DNA of 64,000 bases from Bifidobacterium breve. GTDB taxonomy: Bacteria > Actinomycetota > Acidimicrobiia > Acidimicrobiales > Acidimicrobilacustridaceae. The notes below the pieces were generated by a model. That model was not told the DNA's origin, made no database searches, and saw only the letters and a program-made list of their open reading frames with translations. The stretch spans positions 39,035-103,034 of the forward strand of contig CAMCTY010000007.1 of NCBI GenBank assembly GCA_945878725.1, written 5' to 3'. Both the position numbers and the translations under genes were made by a program. Positions 7,218 through 16,759 of this stretch are shown here, piece by piece; within the stretch, counting starts at the first letter, position 1, and the number at the start of each line of letters is the position of its first letter.

Positions 7218-9776
7218 GTGCTGAGAGTCACATTGCGTGGGCTTTTCGCCCACAAGGTTCGCCTCATCGCGACCGCTGTCTCTGTACTCCTCGGCGTCGC
7301 ATTCATGTCGGGCACTCAGGTACTCACCTCAAGCGTCAGTGCAAGCTTCGACAAAGTGTTTGCCGATGTTTACGCATCAATCGATGTCGTCGTTCGTTCA
7401 ACAAACGAAGTCGACACCCCTTTCGGTCCGGAGCGAACCCGCATCTCTGAATCGGTTCTCCCCGCCCTCGTCGGTGTCCCCGGAGTTGAAGCAGCTGAGG
7501 GACAAGTTGTCGGCCAAATCAGGGTCCTCGACAAAGACAACCAACCACTCGTGTCGGCGCAAGGCCCACCGAACTTTGGACTTAATTGGCTCGATTCTCC
7601 AGCGCTCAACGGATGGACCATTGTTGATGGGACGTCACCTAGTGCCGCCAACGACATCGTTCTTGACGCAAAGAGTGCACGAGAGGGGAAGTATTCCGTT
7701 GGCGACACGGCCAATGTTTCCGTCACTAATGGCGTGCTGCCATTCAAGGTCGTAGGCATTGCGAAATTTGGCAAGCTCGAAACGTGGGGTGGCGCACAGG
7801 CCGCGCTGTTTTCCACCTCCACCATCCAGACCCTGGTGGGCGAACCTGGGATGTATGACTGGATTTCCGTAGCCGGTCAGAACAATGAATCGCAGGCCCA
7901 GCTGAGTGACGCGATCTCCAAAGTCATTCCGGCCGGAACCGAAGCAATTACCGGAGCGGAATTCACGGAAGAGAGTCAGAGCGCTTTCCAGAAGATCATC
8001 GGGATCTTCAGCACATTCCTCCTGGTGTTTGCACTGATCGCGTTGTTTGTTGGTTCGTTCATCATCTACAACACCTTCTCGATCATCGTTGCCCAACGAA
8101 CTCGCGAACTCGCGCTACTCCGTGCACTCGGGGCGAGCCGTGGCCAGGTGTTGCGTTCGATCGTCCTTGAAGCCTTCTTCGTCGGGCTTACCGCTTCGAT
8201 CGTTGGCGTGGGTTGCGGTGTCCTGTTGGCGATTGGCCTCAACAAGTTGATGCAGTCAATTGGTTTCTCGGGCCCCGATACTCCCATCGTCATCCCGCCG
8301 GTTGCAGTTGTCGTTTCCCTGCTTGTTGGAACGATCATCACCCTTGTTTCTGCCCTCTTCCCAGCACGCCGAGCGGCAACGGTTCCGCCGATCGCCGCCA
8401 TGCGCGATGTCGCCGTAGATCGCACCGGCGCATCACGGCTCCGCGTCGTATTCGGCCTCACCCTGCTCGCGCTTGGCGCATTCATGCTTTGGTTCGGACT
8501 CAACGGTAATTCTGGTTCCGGCCTTCAGATAATTGGCGGCGGCGCGTTCTTCGTGTTTATTGCTTTGACCGTCATCGGTCCAGTAATTGCCACGCCATTT
8601 TCGAGCGTTCTCGGATGGCCACTCCAGAAGGCGAGTCGAATCACCGGCCGGCTCGCACGAGAAAACGCGATGCGGAACCCTCGTCGAACCTCGACTACAG
8701 CCTCAGCGCTCATGATCGGAATCGGTCTCGTCGGTTTCATCGCAGTAACTGCTCAGTCCGTCAAGGCGTCAACTGTTGATGCGATCAACCAATCAGTCAC
8801 GGGCCAATACGTGGTGACGACTGAAAGTTTTGGCTCAACCGCACTTCCACAATCAATGGCGTCGGACCTTGACGAAGTGCCAGGAGTTCGAGTTGCCGCT
8901 GGGATCAGCGCGACGTTCGCCAGTATCAACAACTCGGGCAAAATCATTCTCGCTGTTGATCCAGACGCAGTCTCACAGGTCATCGAATTTGATGACGTCG
9001 AGGGATCCTTCGCGTCGCTTGGAGTCGGACAGATTGCAGCCTCCGACAAACTCGCGGAGGAGAAGCAACTCAAGATCGGTGATCCGATCCAATTGGTCTT
9101 TGTTCAGGGTGGGGCGACCACACTCACCGTCGGCTCGATCTACAAAACCGAGTTCCCGATTCAAGGACCGGGCTGGATCATCGCTACGGACCAGTTCAAC
9201 ACCCTGGTGCCGCCCGCCCAGCAAACGTATTCGGCGATCTACATCAAACTCGACGACACGTCTGCGGCTGGAGTCGACGCCGCACTCCCCGGGCTCACGG
9301 CGGTAACTGACGCCGTCCCTGGCGCCAAACTCGAGAGCTTGGACGAATACAAAAAGTCTCAGACCGACCAAGTCAACCAATTCCTGCAAATCGTTTATGT
9401 CCTCTTGGCGCTTGCTCTCATCATCGCCATCGTTGGCGTCGTCAACACGTTGTTGTTGTCTGTCTATGAGCGAACCCGCGAACTTGGCCTCCTTCGAGCC
9501 GTGGGTATGAGCCGTCGCCAAGTTCGTTCAACGATTCGCCTTGAGTCTGTGATCATCAGCCTTATGGGCACGCTCATCGGTCTCGTCATCGGCATCATTT
9601 TCGGATGGGCCCTTGTCACGGCGCTAGCCGATGAGGGCATCACGACATTCGCAATCCCGTGGAGTCAATTGGTGATCATCGTGATCATTGCGATCCTTGC
9701 TGGTGTTGGTGCTGCGCTCTATCCCGCCCGCCGGGCGGCCCGTCTCGACGTCCTCCGAGCGATCTCGAGCGACTGA
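7218..9776 (+). CDS. FtsX-like ABC transporter permease (two FtsX domains)
   Basis: 852-residue membrane protein, partner of the preceding ATPase. One N-terminal TM helix (about 14-35) leads to a large extracellular MacB-PCD-like domain, then an FtsX core of three TM helices near 260-390 with the motif RTRELALLRALGASRGQVLRSI. The whole arrangement is repeated in the second half (TM near 490, external domain, TMs near 725-845 with ERTRELGLLRAVGMSRRQVRSTI). Such duplicated permeases are usual for actinobacterial MacB-like mechanotransmission exporters. GTG start 1 bp after the ATPase stop. A PPOX-fold gene overlaps its 3' end (TGATG). Confidence 0.92.
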   Translation: MLRVTLRGLFAHKVRLIATAVSVLLGVAFMSGTQVLTSSVSASFDKVFADVYASIDVVVRSTNEVDTPFGPERTRISESVLPALVGVPGVEAAEGQVVGQIRVLDKDNQPLVSAQGPPNFGLNWLDSPALNGWTIVDGTSPSAANDIVLDAKSAREGKYSVGDTANVSVTNGVLPFKVVGIAKFGKLETWGGAQAALFSTSTIQTLVGEPGMYDWISVAGQNNESQAQLSDAISKVIPAGTEAITGAEFTEESQSAFQKIIGIFSTFLLVFALIALFVGSFIIYNTFSIIVAQRTRELALLRALGASRGQVLRSIVLEAFFVGLTASIVGVGCGVLLAIGLNKLMQSIGFSGPDTPIVIPPVAVVVSLLVGTIITLVSALFPARRAATVPPIAAMRDVAVDRTGASRLRVVFGLTLLALGAFMLWFGLNGNSGSGLQIIGGGAFFVFIALTVIGPVIATPFSSVLGWPLQKASRITGRLARENAMRNPRRTSTTASALMIGIGLVGFIAVTAQSVKASTVDAINQSVTGQYVVTTESFGSTALPQSMASDLDEVPGVRVAAGISATFASINNSGKIILAVDPDAVSQVIEFDDVEGSFASLGVGQIAASDKLAEEKQLKIGDPIQLVFVQGGATTLTVGSIYKTEFPIQGPGWIIATDQFNTLVPPAQQTYSAIYIKLDDTSAAGVDAALPGLTAVTDAVPGAKLESLDEYKKSQTDQVNQFLQIVYVLLALALIIAIVGVVNTLLLSVYERTRELGLLRAVGMSRRQVRSTIRLESVIISLMGTLIGLVIGIIFGWALVTALADEGITTFAIPWSQLVIIVIIAILAGVGAALYPARRAARLDVLRAISSD

Positions 9777-10171
9777 TGGCTCACGATCCCCACTCACTCT
9801 CGCCCGAGGTCACTGCGTTCCTGGCCGAACGTCACTTGGCTTCCCTCACCACGATGCGCCTCGACGGAACGCCGCATGTCGTTGCCGTCGGCTTCACGTG
9901 GGATCCCAGCGAACGAATCGTCCGGGTCATCACGTGGGCGGCCAGCCGTAAAGCCCGGAATGTCGACGTCAATCCAGGATCCGCCGCGGCGGTGTGTCAG
10001 GTCGACGGTGGCCGCTGGCTCACCCTCGAGGGACGCGCCACCATCACCTCCGACCCGGATCGAGTCGCCGAAGCCGTGCGCAGATATGCCGAGAGATACC
10101 GCGAGCCCAAGGAGCGAGTCGATCGCGTTGTGATCGAGATAGCCGTGGACCGCATTCTCGGTCGCGGTTGA
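9776..10171 (+). CDS. PPOX-class F420/FMN-dependent flavin-fold protein
   Basis: 131 residues with the split-barrel pyridoxamine-phosphate-oxidase-like fold: LAERHLASLTTMRLDGTPHVVAVGFTW, then SRKARNVDVNPGSAAAVCQV and GRWLTLEGRA, as in actinobacterial Rv1155-like proteins that bind F420 or FMN. The start ATG overlaps the permease stop (TGATG), so it is translationally coupled to the exporter operon; a reading from 9659 is an artefact overlapping the permease. Substrate unknown. The cofactor (F420 rather than FMN) is inferred from similarity to known families and the F420-type genes elsewhere in the window. Confidence 0.85.
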   Translation: MAHDPHSLSPEVTAFLAERHLASLTTMRLDGTPHVVAVGFTWDPSERIVRVITWAASRKARNVDVNPGSAAAVCQVDGGRWLTLEGRATITSDPDRVAEAVRRYAERYREPKERVDRVVIEIAVDRILGRG

Positions 10172-10199
10172 CGACCAAGGCTTTCGCGGCTCGCGCCCG

Positions 10200-10205
10200 T
10201 AGACT
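10200..10205 (+). promoter_or_regulatory. -10 element of a leaderless promoter for the DtxR-type gene
   Basis: TAGACT ends 7 nt before the ATG at 10213, with no Shine-Dalgarno sequence in between. Confidence 0.5.
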
Positions 10206-10212
10206 CCATCTC

Positions 10213-10884
10213 ATGGCTCCTCAACAGCAGCGAGAATGGCATCCGGCCTTCGAGGAATATTGCGAGGCCATTTTCGAACTGCGCGAGGACGACGTCGAGG
10301 TCATCCAAGCCCGCATTGCCGAGCGACTCGAGCTCTCTCGTCCTGCTGTCTCCGAGATGATCCGGAGGATGGAGAAGTCCGATCTCGTTGATCTCACCGG
10401 CAATTCCATCCGCCTCACCGACGCTGGCCTCGCTCTTGCTGAATCGGTAGTCCGTCGCCATCGTCTCGCCGAGCGATTCCTCACCGACATCCTCGGGCTC
10501 TCATGGGCCGACGCTCATGCTGAGGCCGGACGATGGGAACACGTGATTTCCCCGACGGTCGAGATCGCAATGACGCGCGTGCTTGGCGCGCCGACGACAT
10601 GCCCCCACGGAAATCCGATCCCCGGTACCGATTACATACCGCCCGATGCGGTGACACTCGGACAGCTCGCGGTGGGTCAGGGCTTCATCGTCTCGCGCAT
10701 TCCCGAGGAACTTGAATTCACCCCAGGCCTGCTGACATTTCTCGAATCGTCATCGCTGCTACCGGGCAATGCCGGGACCGTCACCGGAACAACTGCCGGC
10801 GGCACGACCACCGTCGACATCGGGGGACTGCTCGTAGAAATCGATGCGTTCTCAAGCGAACGCATCCTCGTTACCGCCGCCTGA
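10213..10884 (+). CDS. DtxR/MntR-family metal-dependent transcriptional repressor
   Basis: 223 residues. Winged helix-turn-helix in 12-75 (VIQARIAERLELSRPAVSEM), dimerisation/metal domain in about 76-145, and an SH3-like C-terminal domain from about 150. By alignment with DtxR/IdeR, ancillary-site ligands His83, Glu87 and His102 are present, and Glu109-His110 (RWEHVIS) of the primary site, but the primary-site cysteine (ACRWEH in DtxR) is Gly106. The metal could therefore be Mn or the site altered. CPHGNPIPG at 130-138 is a conserved family element. Leaderless-type promoter; convergent with helD. Candidate regulator of iron or manganese homeostasis; targets are not visible here. Confidence 0.9.
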   Translation: MAPQQQREWHPAFEEYCEAIFELREDDVEVIQARIAERLELSRPAVSEMIRRMEKSDLVDLTGNSIRLTDAGLALAESVVRRHRLAERFLTDILGLSWADAHAEAGRWEHVISPTVEIAMTRVLGAPTTCPHGNPIPGTDYIPPDAVTLGQLAVGQGFIVSRIPEELEFTPGLLTFLESSSLLPGNAGTVTGTTAGGTTTVDIGGLLVEIDAFSSERILVTAA

Positions 10885-10887
10885 TTC

Positions 10888-12999
10888 TTAGGGCAGCAGT
10901 GAGCGCGGCAGCGGCGCTTCGTGCACGACGGCAAGTCGTTTCGTCGCTCGGGTGAGTGCGACATACAGAGCACGGTCACCCTGCGACTCCTCGTCAACCA
11001 TCAGTGATGGTTCGACGACGATCGCCGCATCAACCTCAAGGCCCTTCACAAGACCGACTTCGACAACGGTCACGCGGTGCTCAAGCCCATTCCGGGTGGC
11101 CCGGCCGTACGCGATTCCTGCTTCATCGAGTGCATCGCACACTGCGTCGATCCGCGACGGCGGGCAAATGACCGCGACCTGGCCCGGATCGACTGCTTCG
11201 CGTTCCGCAAGCGCGGTGCGAGCAACTTCGGCGCCGAGTTGGCCAATCGCAGCACGGATGATCCGCGGTTCGGCACCATCCTCGCGAACAGATCGGGGCG
11301 GACTGATCTCCGGAGCCGCGTGCCGAAGCACACGCGAGGCCAGCGCCATGATCGGAGCCGGAAGGCGATAGCCGAGGGTGAGTTCTGTCCGATGCGGTGC
11401 TCGCTTTGTCGGCAGCAGATCGAGTATCTCGTCCCACGAACCGTGCGCCCACTGACCTGTTGCCTGTGCGATGTCACCGACAACCGTCATCGAACCGTTG
11501 AGCGAACGACGTTCGAGCATCCGGAGCTGCATCGGAGAAAGATCCTGGGCCTCATCGACGACGATGTGTCCGTAGGTTCGGATCTCATCCTCAAGATTGG
11601 TTTCACCTTGCCGGCGACGGCGCGGCTTCGGACCCAGTAGGTAGCGGGCTTCGTCAAGAAGTGGCGCATCGTCGTGGGTCCAGCGAACCTGCACGAGTTC
11701 CTCCGACCGGTCACGATGCAGAGCGGCCCACTCGTCATCGGAGAGCAGGCCGCGGGCGGCGTTGCGGAGAAGGCCGCGGGCGCCGAAGAGATCATGAAGG
11801 AATTGTGGCGGTGTGAGTACCGGCCACATCCACTCGAGGGCCTCGCGAACATCGGGATGATTGCGGAGTCGCTCGCGCACTTCGGATGCAGCGATTTCGC
11901 CGCGCCCCGAGAGAGCGAGTTCGGCGAACAGTTCGTTCTCGACGTACTTGCGGGCCGGATTGTGGCGTCGGTAACGGCGACGGGCATTAGTGATGATCGC
12001 GGCGCTGCGTTCGCGCGTAAGCGTGAGCCGCTGCAGTCCGTAACCGATGACGAGATCGGAACGCAATGATCGTTCGCGGTCACGCGTGGCTCGGGCCAAC
12101 ATGCGCACCATTCTCGGATCACCCTTGACTCGCGCCGTTAGACCGCGGTCGTAGGCGCGAATGCTTACGTCCGGAACCAAATCACCCAGAACTGCCAACT
12201 CAACACCGGCTTCACCAAGCGACGGAAGGACCTGCTCGATGTAGCCGAGGAAAAGACGGTTCGGGCCAATGACAAGAACGCCTTGTCCCTCGAGCGGAAA
12301 CCGATGGGTATAGAGGAGATACGCAGCGCGGTGCAGCGCGACAACCGTCTTGCCTGTTCCTGGACCTCCCTGAACGACAAGAACACCGGGGAGTGGCGCG
12401 CGGATGATCTCATCTTGTTCGCCCTGAATCGTGGCGACGATGTCTCCGAGGCGACCGGTCCGCGATTCTTCGAGGGCGCTGAACAATGCGCCTTGTCCCG
12501 AGATCGTCGGCTTGGCATTACCAACTGGCGTCCCCAGACTCGCAAGAGTGTCGCCAAAAAGTTCATCCTCGATTGCGAGGAGTTTGCGGCCACGCGTCGC
12601 GAAATGCCGGCGGCGGGAGAGTCCCATCGGCTGTCGACCGGTGGCCCGATAGAACGGCTCGGCCACCGGCGCCCGCCAATCGACGATTACCGGATCTTGG
12701 TTCTCATCACTTACGGCAATACGGCCGATGTGGAAGCTCTCCGCTTCACCGTCGGGGCCCTCCGCTGCCCGATCGATCCGACCGAAGCAGAGCGCGGCAT
12801 CGCCCAATTGGAGCTGGGTGAGCCGGTTCACGACCGTCTCCTGAATTACTTCGCGTTCGAAGCGAGCCTGTTCTGTCCCACCGCGGCCAACCTCGACCAT
12901 CGATGTCAGGCGCGCCGCCGCCTCGCGGGTCGCCTGAAGCGCCGCGTAGGCGTGATCGATATGTGCCTGTTCGTCGATGAGATCCGGATGGGGGGCCAT
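10888..12999 (-). CDS. helD: HelD-like UvrD/Rep-superfamily ATPase (RNA polymerase recycling factor)
   Basis: About 703-residue SF1 helicase-like ATPase. N-terminal coiled region (15-75), then the FHIGRIAVSDENQDPVIVDWRAP-type 1A domain typical of HelD, Walker A GGPGTGKT, DEAQDLSPMQL as Walker B, and a C-terminal RecA-like domain ending near VALTRATKRLAVVHE. HelD proteins pull stalled RNA polymerase off DNA and in some actinobacteria protect against rifampicin. The reading frame can also begin at a TTG at 13011; the ATG at 12999, preceded by GGAG, is used. Stands alone, convergent with the DtxR-type gene and divergent from hemE. Confidence 0.88.
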   Translation of the reverse strand: MAPHPDLIDEQAHIDHAYAALQATREAAARLTSMVEVGRGGTEQARFEREVIQETVVNRLTQLQLGDAALCFGRIDRAAEGPDGEAESFHIGRIAVSDENQDPVIVDWRAPVAEPFYRATGRQPMGLSRRRHFATRGRKLLAIEDELFGDTLASLGTPVGNAKPTISGQGALFSALEESRTGRLGDIVATIQGEQDEIIRAPLPGVLVVQGGPGTGKTVVALHRAAYLLYTHRFPLEGQGVLVIGPNRLFLGYIEQVLPSLGEAGVELAVLGDLVPDVSIRAYDRGLTARVKGDPRMVRMLARATRDRERSLRSDLVIGYGLQRLTLTRERSAAIITNARRRYRRHNPARKYVENELFAELALSGRGEIAASEVRERLRNHPDVREALEWMWPVLTPPQFLHDLFGARGLLRNAARGLLSDDEWAALHRDRSEELVQVRWTHDDAPLLDEARYLLGPKPRRRRQGETNLEDEIRTYGHIVVDEAQDLSPMQLRMLERRSLNGSMTVVGDIAQATGQWAHGSWDEILDLLPTKRAPHRTELTLGYRLPAPIMALASRVLRHAAPEISPPRSVREDGAEPRIIRAAIGQLGAEVARTALAEREAVDPGQVAVICPPSRIDAVCDALDEAGIAYGRATRNGLEHRVTVVEVGLVKGLEVDAAIVVEPSLMVDEESQGDRALYVALTRATKRLAVVHEAPLPRSLLP

Positions 13000-13149
13000 G
13001 GGCTCCGTCAAGTGAGTGAAAATCCTGCGTACCGCCCCGCATCCGCAGCAGCTGGGCTCCGAAGGGGATTGACCACTCTATCGACTCCAGCGCGGATTTC
13101 GCCCGGGGATCCCCGTGCCGCCGGATTCTCGCGAAGTCCTGCCGATCGG

Positions 13150-13155
13150 TAGCGT
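13150..13155 (+). promoter_or_regulatory. -10 element of a leaderless promoter for the hemE-hemH-cgoX operon
   Basis: TAGCGT ends 6 nt before the GTG at 13162. The remaining 140 bp back to helD contain nothing else that I recognise. Confidence 0.5.
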
Positions 13156-13161
13156 GGCGGT

Positions 13162-14265
13162 GTGTCTTCTCTTCCCGTCAGCACCGCACCCGGCTCAGAA
13201 ACCCTCCCCCCTTTCCTTCGGGCGTGTCGAGGCATCCCGGGCGGACCCGGCGACCGTGTGCCGGTCTGGTTCATGCGCCAAGCAGGACGATCCCTTCCCG
13301 AGTACCGGTCGATCCGTGGTTCCGGAAGCATTCTCGACGCCATCCATGATCCCGAGCTCTCCGCCGAGATCACGATGCAACCCGTGCGCCGCTACGACGT
13401 CGATGCCGCGATCCTCTACTCGGACATCGTGGTGCCCGTCGCCGCCATTGGCTTCGGCGTCGATGTTGCCCCGGGGATTGGTCCGGTCGTCGCCGAGCCT
13501 TTCAGCAGGAAGGTTGACCTCGAACGTCTTCGACCGCTCGATCCGGAAGCCGACACGCCGTACGTGATCGAGACCGTCAAGATCCTCGCCCGCGAACTGA
13601 CCGTTCCACTGATCGGATTCGCCGGAGCACCCTTCACGGTCGCGAGCTATCTCATCGAAGGTCAACCCTCGCGGACGTACACGAAGACCAAAGCCCTCAT
13701 GCATGGTGATCCGGCGCTCTGGCACGCACTCATGGAGCGCCTCGCCGATCTCGCCATCGTGTCGCTGCGTTCCCAGATCGATGCCGGTGCCGTCGCACTC
13801 CAGTTGTTCGACTCGTGGGCCGGGGCACTTAGTCCACCCGATTACGAGCGCTTTGTACTCCCACATAGCCAACGCGTCTTCGACGGTGTCGCTGATCTCG
13901 GTGTTCCCCGCATTCACTTCGGCGTTGGGACTGGCGAGTTGCTCGGATTGATGGCCAGCGCAGGCGCCGATGTTGTCGGCGTCGACTGGCGCGTCCCACT
14001 CGACGTTGCGCGCACGAGAGTTCCCGCCGGAACCGCACTTCAAGGAAATCTTGATCCCGCGCTCTGCTTCGCTCCGTGGGAAGTTCTTGCCGACGCCACG
14101 CGTGATGTTCTTCGCCGCAACGCCGGCAATCCGGGTCATATCTTCAACCTCGGTCACGGCGTAATGCCGGAGACCAATCCCGAGATGCTCGAGCGCGTTG
14201 TCGAACTCGTGCACAACGAAGGCCGCTGCGACGGCACCGCAGAGACGAAAGCAGCCATCCGATGA
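13162..14265 (+). CDS. hemE: Uroporphyrinogen decarboxylase
   Basis: Converts uroporphyrinogen III to coproporphyrinogen III; 367 residues, normal length. [16 protein letters not shown] near the N-terminus is the signature with the catalytic Arg residues; [32 protein letters not shown] and [25 protein letters not shown] follow in the expected order, ending with [14 protein letters not shown]. First gene of a three-gene operon: the stop overlaps the hemH start (ATGA). Together with cobA-hemD and hemB at the left edge, the window holds five haem genes in two loci about 11 kb apart. Confidence 0.97.
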   Translation: MSSLPVSTAPGSETLPPFLRACRGIPGGPGDRVPVWFMRQAGRSLPEYRSIRGSGSILDAIHDPELSAEITMQPVRRYDVDAAILYSDIVVPVAAIGFGVDVAPGIGPVVAEPFSRKVDLERLRPLDPEADTPYVIETVKILARELTVPLIGFAGAPFTVASYLIEGQPSRTYTKTKALMHGDPALWHALMERLADLAIVSLRSQIDAGAVALQLFDSWAGALSPPDYERFVLPHSQRVFDGVADLGVPRIHFGVGTGELLGLMASAGADVVGVDWRVPLDVARTRVPAGTALQGNLDPALCFAPWEVLADATRDVLRRNAGNPGHIFNLGHGVMPETNPEMLERVVELVHNEGRCDGTAETKAAIR

Positions 14266-15197
14266 CGGAACAACAACGCCTTGGACTGATCGTGATGGCG
14301 TACGGCACACCCCGGACACCTGCGGAGATCGAGCCGTACTACACACACATCCGCAGAGGCCGAGCAGCAACGCCAGAACAACTCGCCGATCTCATCTCCC
14401 GCTACGACGCCATCGGCGGTATCTCGCCGCTAGCTCAGCGCACCGAGGCACAACGAGCCGCGATCGAGTCAGCTCTCGAGGAGCGCATGCCCGGACGCTG
14501 GATGGTTGTTCTCGGACAGAAGCATGCCGCTCCGTTCATCGAAGACGCCGTCACCGAACTCGCGGCCGCAGGAATTACTCATGCCGTCGGTCTCGTTCTC
14601 GCCCCTCACTATTCCGGTTTCAGTGTTGGCGAGTATCAACGTCGTGCCGCCGAAGCAGGAGCCGAGGCCGGCGTCACAATGCATTCCGTCATGAACTGGC
14701 ATCTTGATCCCGCCTACGTCGATTTCCTGTCGGCCGCAGTCGCCGATGCTCAACGCGGACTCCCCGAGCGCCACAAGATCCTCTTTACTGCCCACTCGCT
14801 GCCCGAGCGTGTCCTCGTCGACGATCCCTATCCCGACGAACTTCAGCAGAGCGCGACAGCCGTTATGGACAGGATCGCTCTCGGCGACGGCGCCTCATGG
14901 GGCCTCGGATGGCAGAGCGCTGGTCGCACTCCGGAGCCATGGCGCGGGCCCGACATTCTCGACATCATTCGTGAGGCTGGCGAGGACGACGGCGTCGACG
15001 GCGTGCTCGTCTGCGCACAAGGTTTCACCGCCGATCATCTTGAGGTGCTTTTCGATCTCGACATCGAAGCAACAGCCGTTGCCGAAGAAGTCGGTCTTTC
15101 ATTCGCCCGCACCCGTTCTCTGAACGACGATCCAAACGTGATGGCAGCACTCGCCGATCTCGTCATCGCGTGCGCTGCGAATGACGGTGTCGTCTGA
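14262..15197 (+). CDS. hemH: Ferrochelatase (coproporphyrin III ferrochelatase type)
   Basis: Inserts Fe2+ into the porphyrin; 311 residues, short soluble actinobacterial/firmicute type without membrane anchor. [65 protein letters not shown] with the metal-site His, and [20 protein letters not shown] with the second metal-site region (His and Glu) are present. In actinobacteria this enzyme normally acts on coproporphyrin III (CpfC), with HemQ making haem later; HemQ is not in the window, so that pathway is inferred from the lineage. ATGA overlap with hemE; cgoX follows after 1 bp. Confidence 0.95.
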   Translation: MTEQQRLGLIVMAYGTPRTPAEIEPYYTHIRRGRAATPEQLADLISRYDAIGGISPLAQRTEAQRAAIESALEERMPGRWMVVLGQKHAAPFIEDAVTELAAAGITHAVGLVLAPHYSGFSVGEYQRRAAEAGAEAGVTMHSVMNWHLDPAYVDFLSAAVADAQRGLPERHKILFTAHSLPERVLVDDPYPDELQQSATAVMDRIALGDGASWGLGWQSAGRTPEPWRGPDILDIIREAGEDDGVDGVLVCAQGFTADHLEVLFDLDIEATAVAEEVGLSFARTRSLNDDPNVMAALADLVIACAANDGVV

Positions 15198-15198
15198 C

Positions 15199-16641
15199 AT
15201 GACCAAACCGACCCACGCGACCGGCGCGAGATCCGGACGCGTCGTCGTAATCGGCGCGGGGATCACGGGTCTCACTGCAGCGTTCACGCTCGCAACCCAC
15301 CATCCGGGGATTGACGTAATCGTTCTCGAAGCTTCCGATCGCGTCGGTGGCAAGATCCTCACAACGCCGTTCGCCGGCCATCCCGTCGACTGCGGAGCAG
15401 ATGCTTTTCTTGCCCGAGTTCCTGACGCGCGCGATCTGTGCGCCGAACTTGGATTGAGCGATGTGCTTGCATCACCAGTCGAGCGTTCGGCTCTCGTCTG
15501 GACACGCGGCGCGTTGCGACGACTTCCTGCCGGACTCGTACTCGGCGTTCCAACCGATCTCGACGCGCTCACATCCTCGGGCATCGTGAGTCCGGCCGGC
15601 GTCGAACGTGCCCGCCTCGATCTCGATGTCACCGAGTGGCCACAGGGCGCGCCGCCGCAGGATCCGGAGGGTCACGGTGACATGTCGGTCGGTGAACTTG
15701 TGCGGGGTCGACTCGGTGACGAAGTGTTCGAACGTCTCGTCGCGCCGCTGCTCTCAGGAGTCAACGCAGGCGATGCTGACCAACTGAGTGTTGCGGCCGG
15801 AGCCGGACAACTCGCGGGCGCCGCCCGCGCTCATCCGAGTCTCATCACGGCGCTTCGAGCGCAAGCACAAACGGCCCGTGACGCCCAGAGCGATCCCGAT
15901 GCCCCCGTGTTCTTCGGACTACCGGTTGGCACCCAGACGCTCACCGATCTTCTGCTTTCGAAACTCACCGCCGCCGGCGTTCCGGTCCATCTGCATTGTC
16001 CGGCCACCTCGCTCTCACGGGCCGGCAGCGGCTGGTCGATCGCCACGCCACTCGGAAACATCGACGCCGATCGCGTGATCCTCGCCACGCCGGGGCCGAT
16101 CGCGGGCCGTCTCCTCGCCGGTCCGGCTCCCATCACCGCCAGCCACATCGCCGAACTCGACTACGCGTCGGTTGCGATGGTCACCCTTGCTGTTCGCCGA
16201 ACCGCGCTCGGCCATCCGCTCGATGCCAGCGGATTCCTTGTCGCCAAGACTGATCAACTTCCTACGCTCACCGCATGTTCTTGGGCGTCGACCAAGTGGG
16301 CCCATCTGGCCGATCCGAATGTCGCGATCCTGCGTGTCTCGGCGGGCCGGTTCGGCGACACTGCCGCGCTCGAACTGGATGATCACGATCTCGTCGCCGC
16401 GCTCAGCGCCGATCTCACCACGACCATGGGGCTGACCGAAGCGCCCATCGAGGCCCGTGTCACTCGATGGGTTGACGCACTGCCGCAGTTCCTTCCGGGA
16501 CATCTCGGGCGAATCCGCGCCTGGCGGGCCGAATTGGCCGAATCTGCTCCAGGCGTGACCATCGCCGGAGCCGCCTATGACGGACTCGGGCTGCCTGCCT
16601 GCATCCGTCAGGGCCGCCAAGCGGCGCTCGACGCCGCCTGA
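15199..16641 (+). CDS. cgoX: Coproporphyrinogen III / protoporphyrinogen oxidase (HemY/CgoX)
   Basis: FAD enzyme oxidising the porphyrinogen to the porphyrin that the adjacent ferrochelatase needs; about 480 residues. FAD-binding VVVIGAGITGLTAAFTLA starts near residue 15; VIVLEASDRVGGKILT is the second part of the Rossmann fold; VAPLLSGVNAGDADQLSVAA is a strong HemY element, and the C-terminal TIAGAAYDGLGLPACIRQG closes the FAD site. The ATG at 15199 leaves a 1-bp gap to hemH; an in-frame ATG at 15181 would overlap hemH by 17 bp and cannot be excluded. Last gene of the operon. Confidence 0.94.
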   Translation: MTKPTHATGARSGRVVVIGAGITGLTAAFTLATHHPGIDVIVLEASDRVGGKILTTPFAGHPVDCGADAFLARVPDARDLCAELGLSDVLASPVERSALVWTRGALRRLPAGLVLGVPTDLDALTSSGIVSPAGVERARLDLDVTEWPQGAPPQDPEGHGDMSVGELVRGRLGDEVFERLVAPLLSGVNAGDADQLSVAAGAGQLAGAARAHPSLITALRAQAQTARDAQSDPDAPVFFGLPVGTQTLTDLLLSKLTAAGVPVHLHCPATSLSRAGSGWSIATPLGNIDADRVILATPGPIAGRLLAGPAPITASHIAELDYASVAMVTLAVRRTALGHPLDASGFLVAKTDQLPTLTACSWASTKWAHLADPNVAILRVSAGRFGDTAALELDDHDLVAALSADLTTTMGLTEAPIEARVTRWVDALPQFLPGHLGRIRAWRAELAESAPGVTIAGAAYDGLGLPACIRQGRQAALDAA

Positions 16642-16670
16642 AACGGCCCCGATACTACGGATTTGTTACG

Positions 16671-16700
16671 TTGCAATTTCCCTGTTCACAGCGCTATATG
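16671..16700 (+). promoter_or_regulatory. Promoter of the NlpC/P60 gene
   Basis: TTGCAA (16671-16676), 18-nt spacer, TATATG (16695-16700). It sits between cgoX and the NlpC gene and would give a leader of roughly 50 nt that contains a hairpin. Confidence 0.5.
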
Positions 16701-16720
16701 GCCAGAAATGTGTCCCTTGC

Positions 16721-16747
16721 GTTGCAGAGCTGGCGTCATTCTGCAAC
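16721..16747 (+). other. Perfect inverted repeat in the leader of the NlpC/P60 gene
   Basis: GTTGCAGA (16721-16728) and TCTGCAAC (16740-16747) form an 8-bp stem with an 11-nt loop, ending 12 nt before the ATG at 16760. No ribosome binding site is seen between hairpin and start. It could be an RNA control element or an operator; it does not match a riboswitch class I know. Confidence 0.6.
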
Positions 16748-16759
16748 CATTTCGTAACA

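Noticed and set aside
13195..14370. 391-codon minus-strand frame opposite hemE
   Set aside because: Shadow of a well conserved haem gene; no start context or homology features.
16642..16759. c-di-AMP (ydaO-type) riboswitch before the NlpC gene
   Set aside because: The leader is only about 50 nt after the likely transcription start and lacks the conserved ydaO core.
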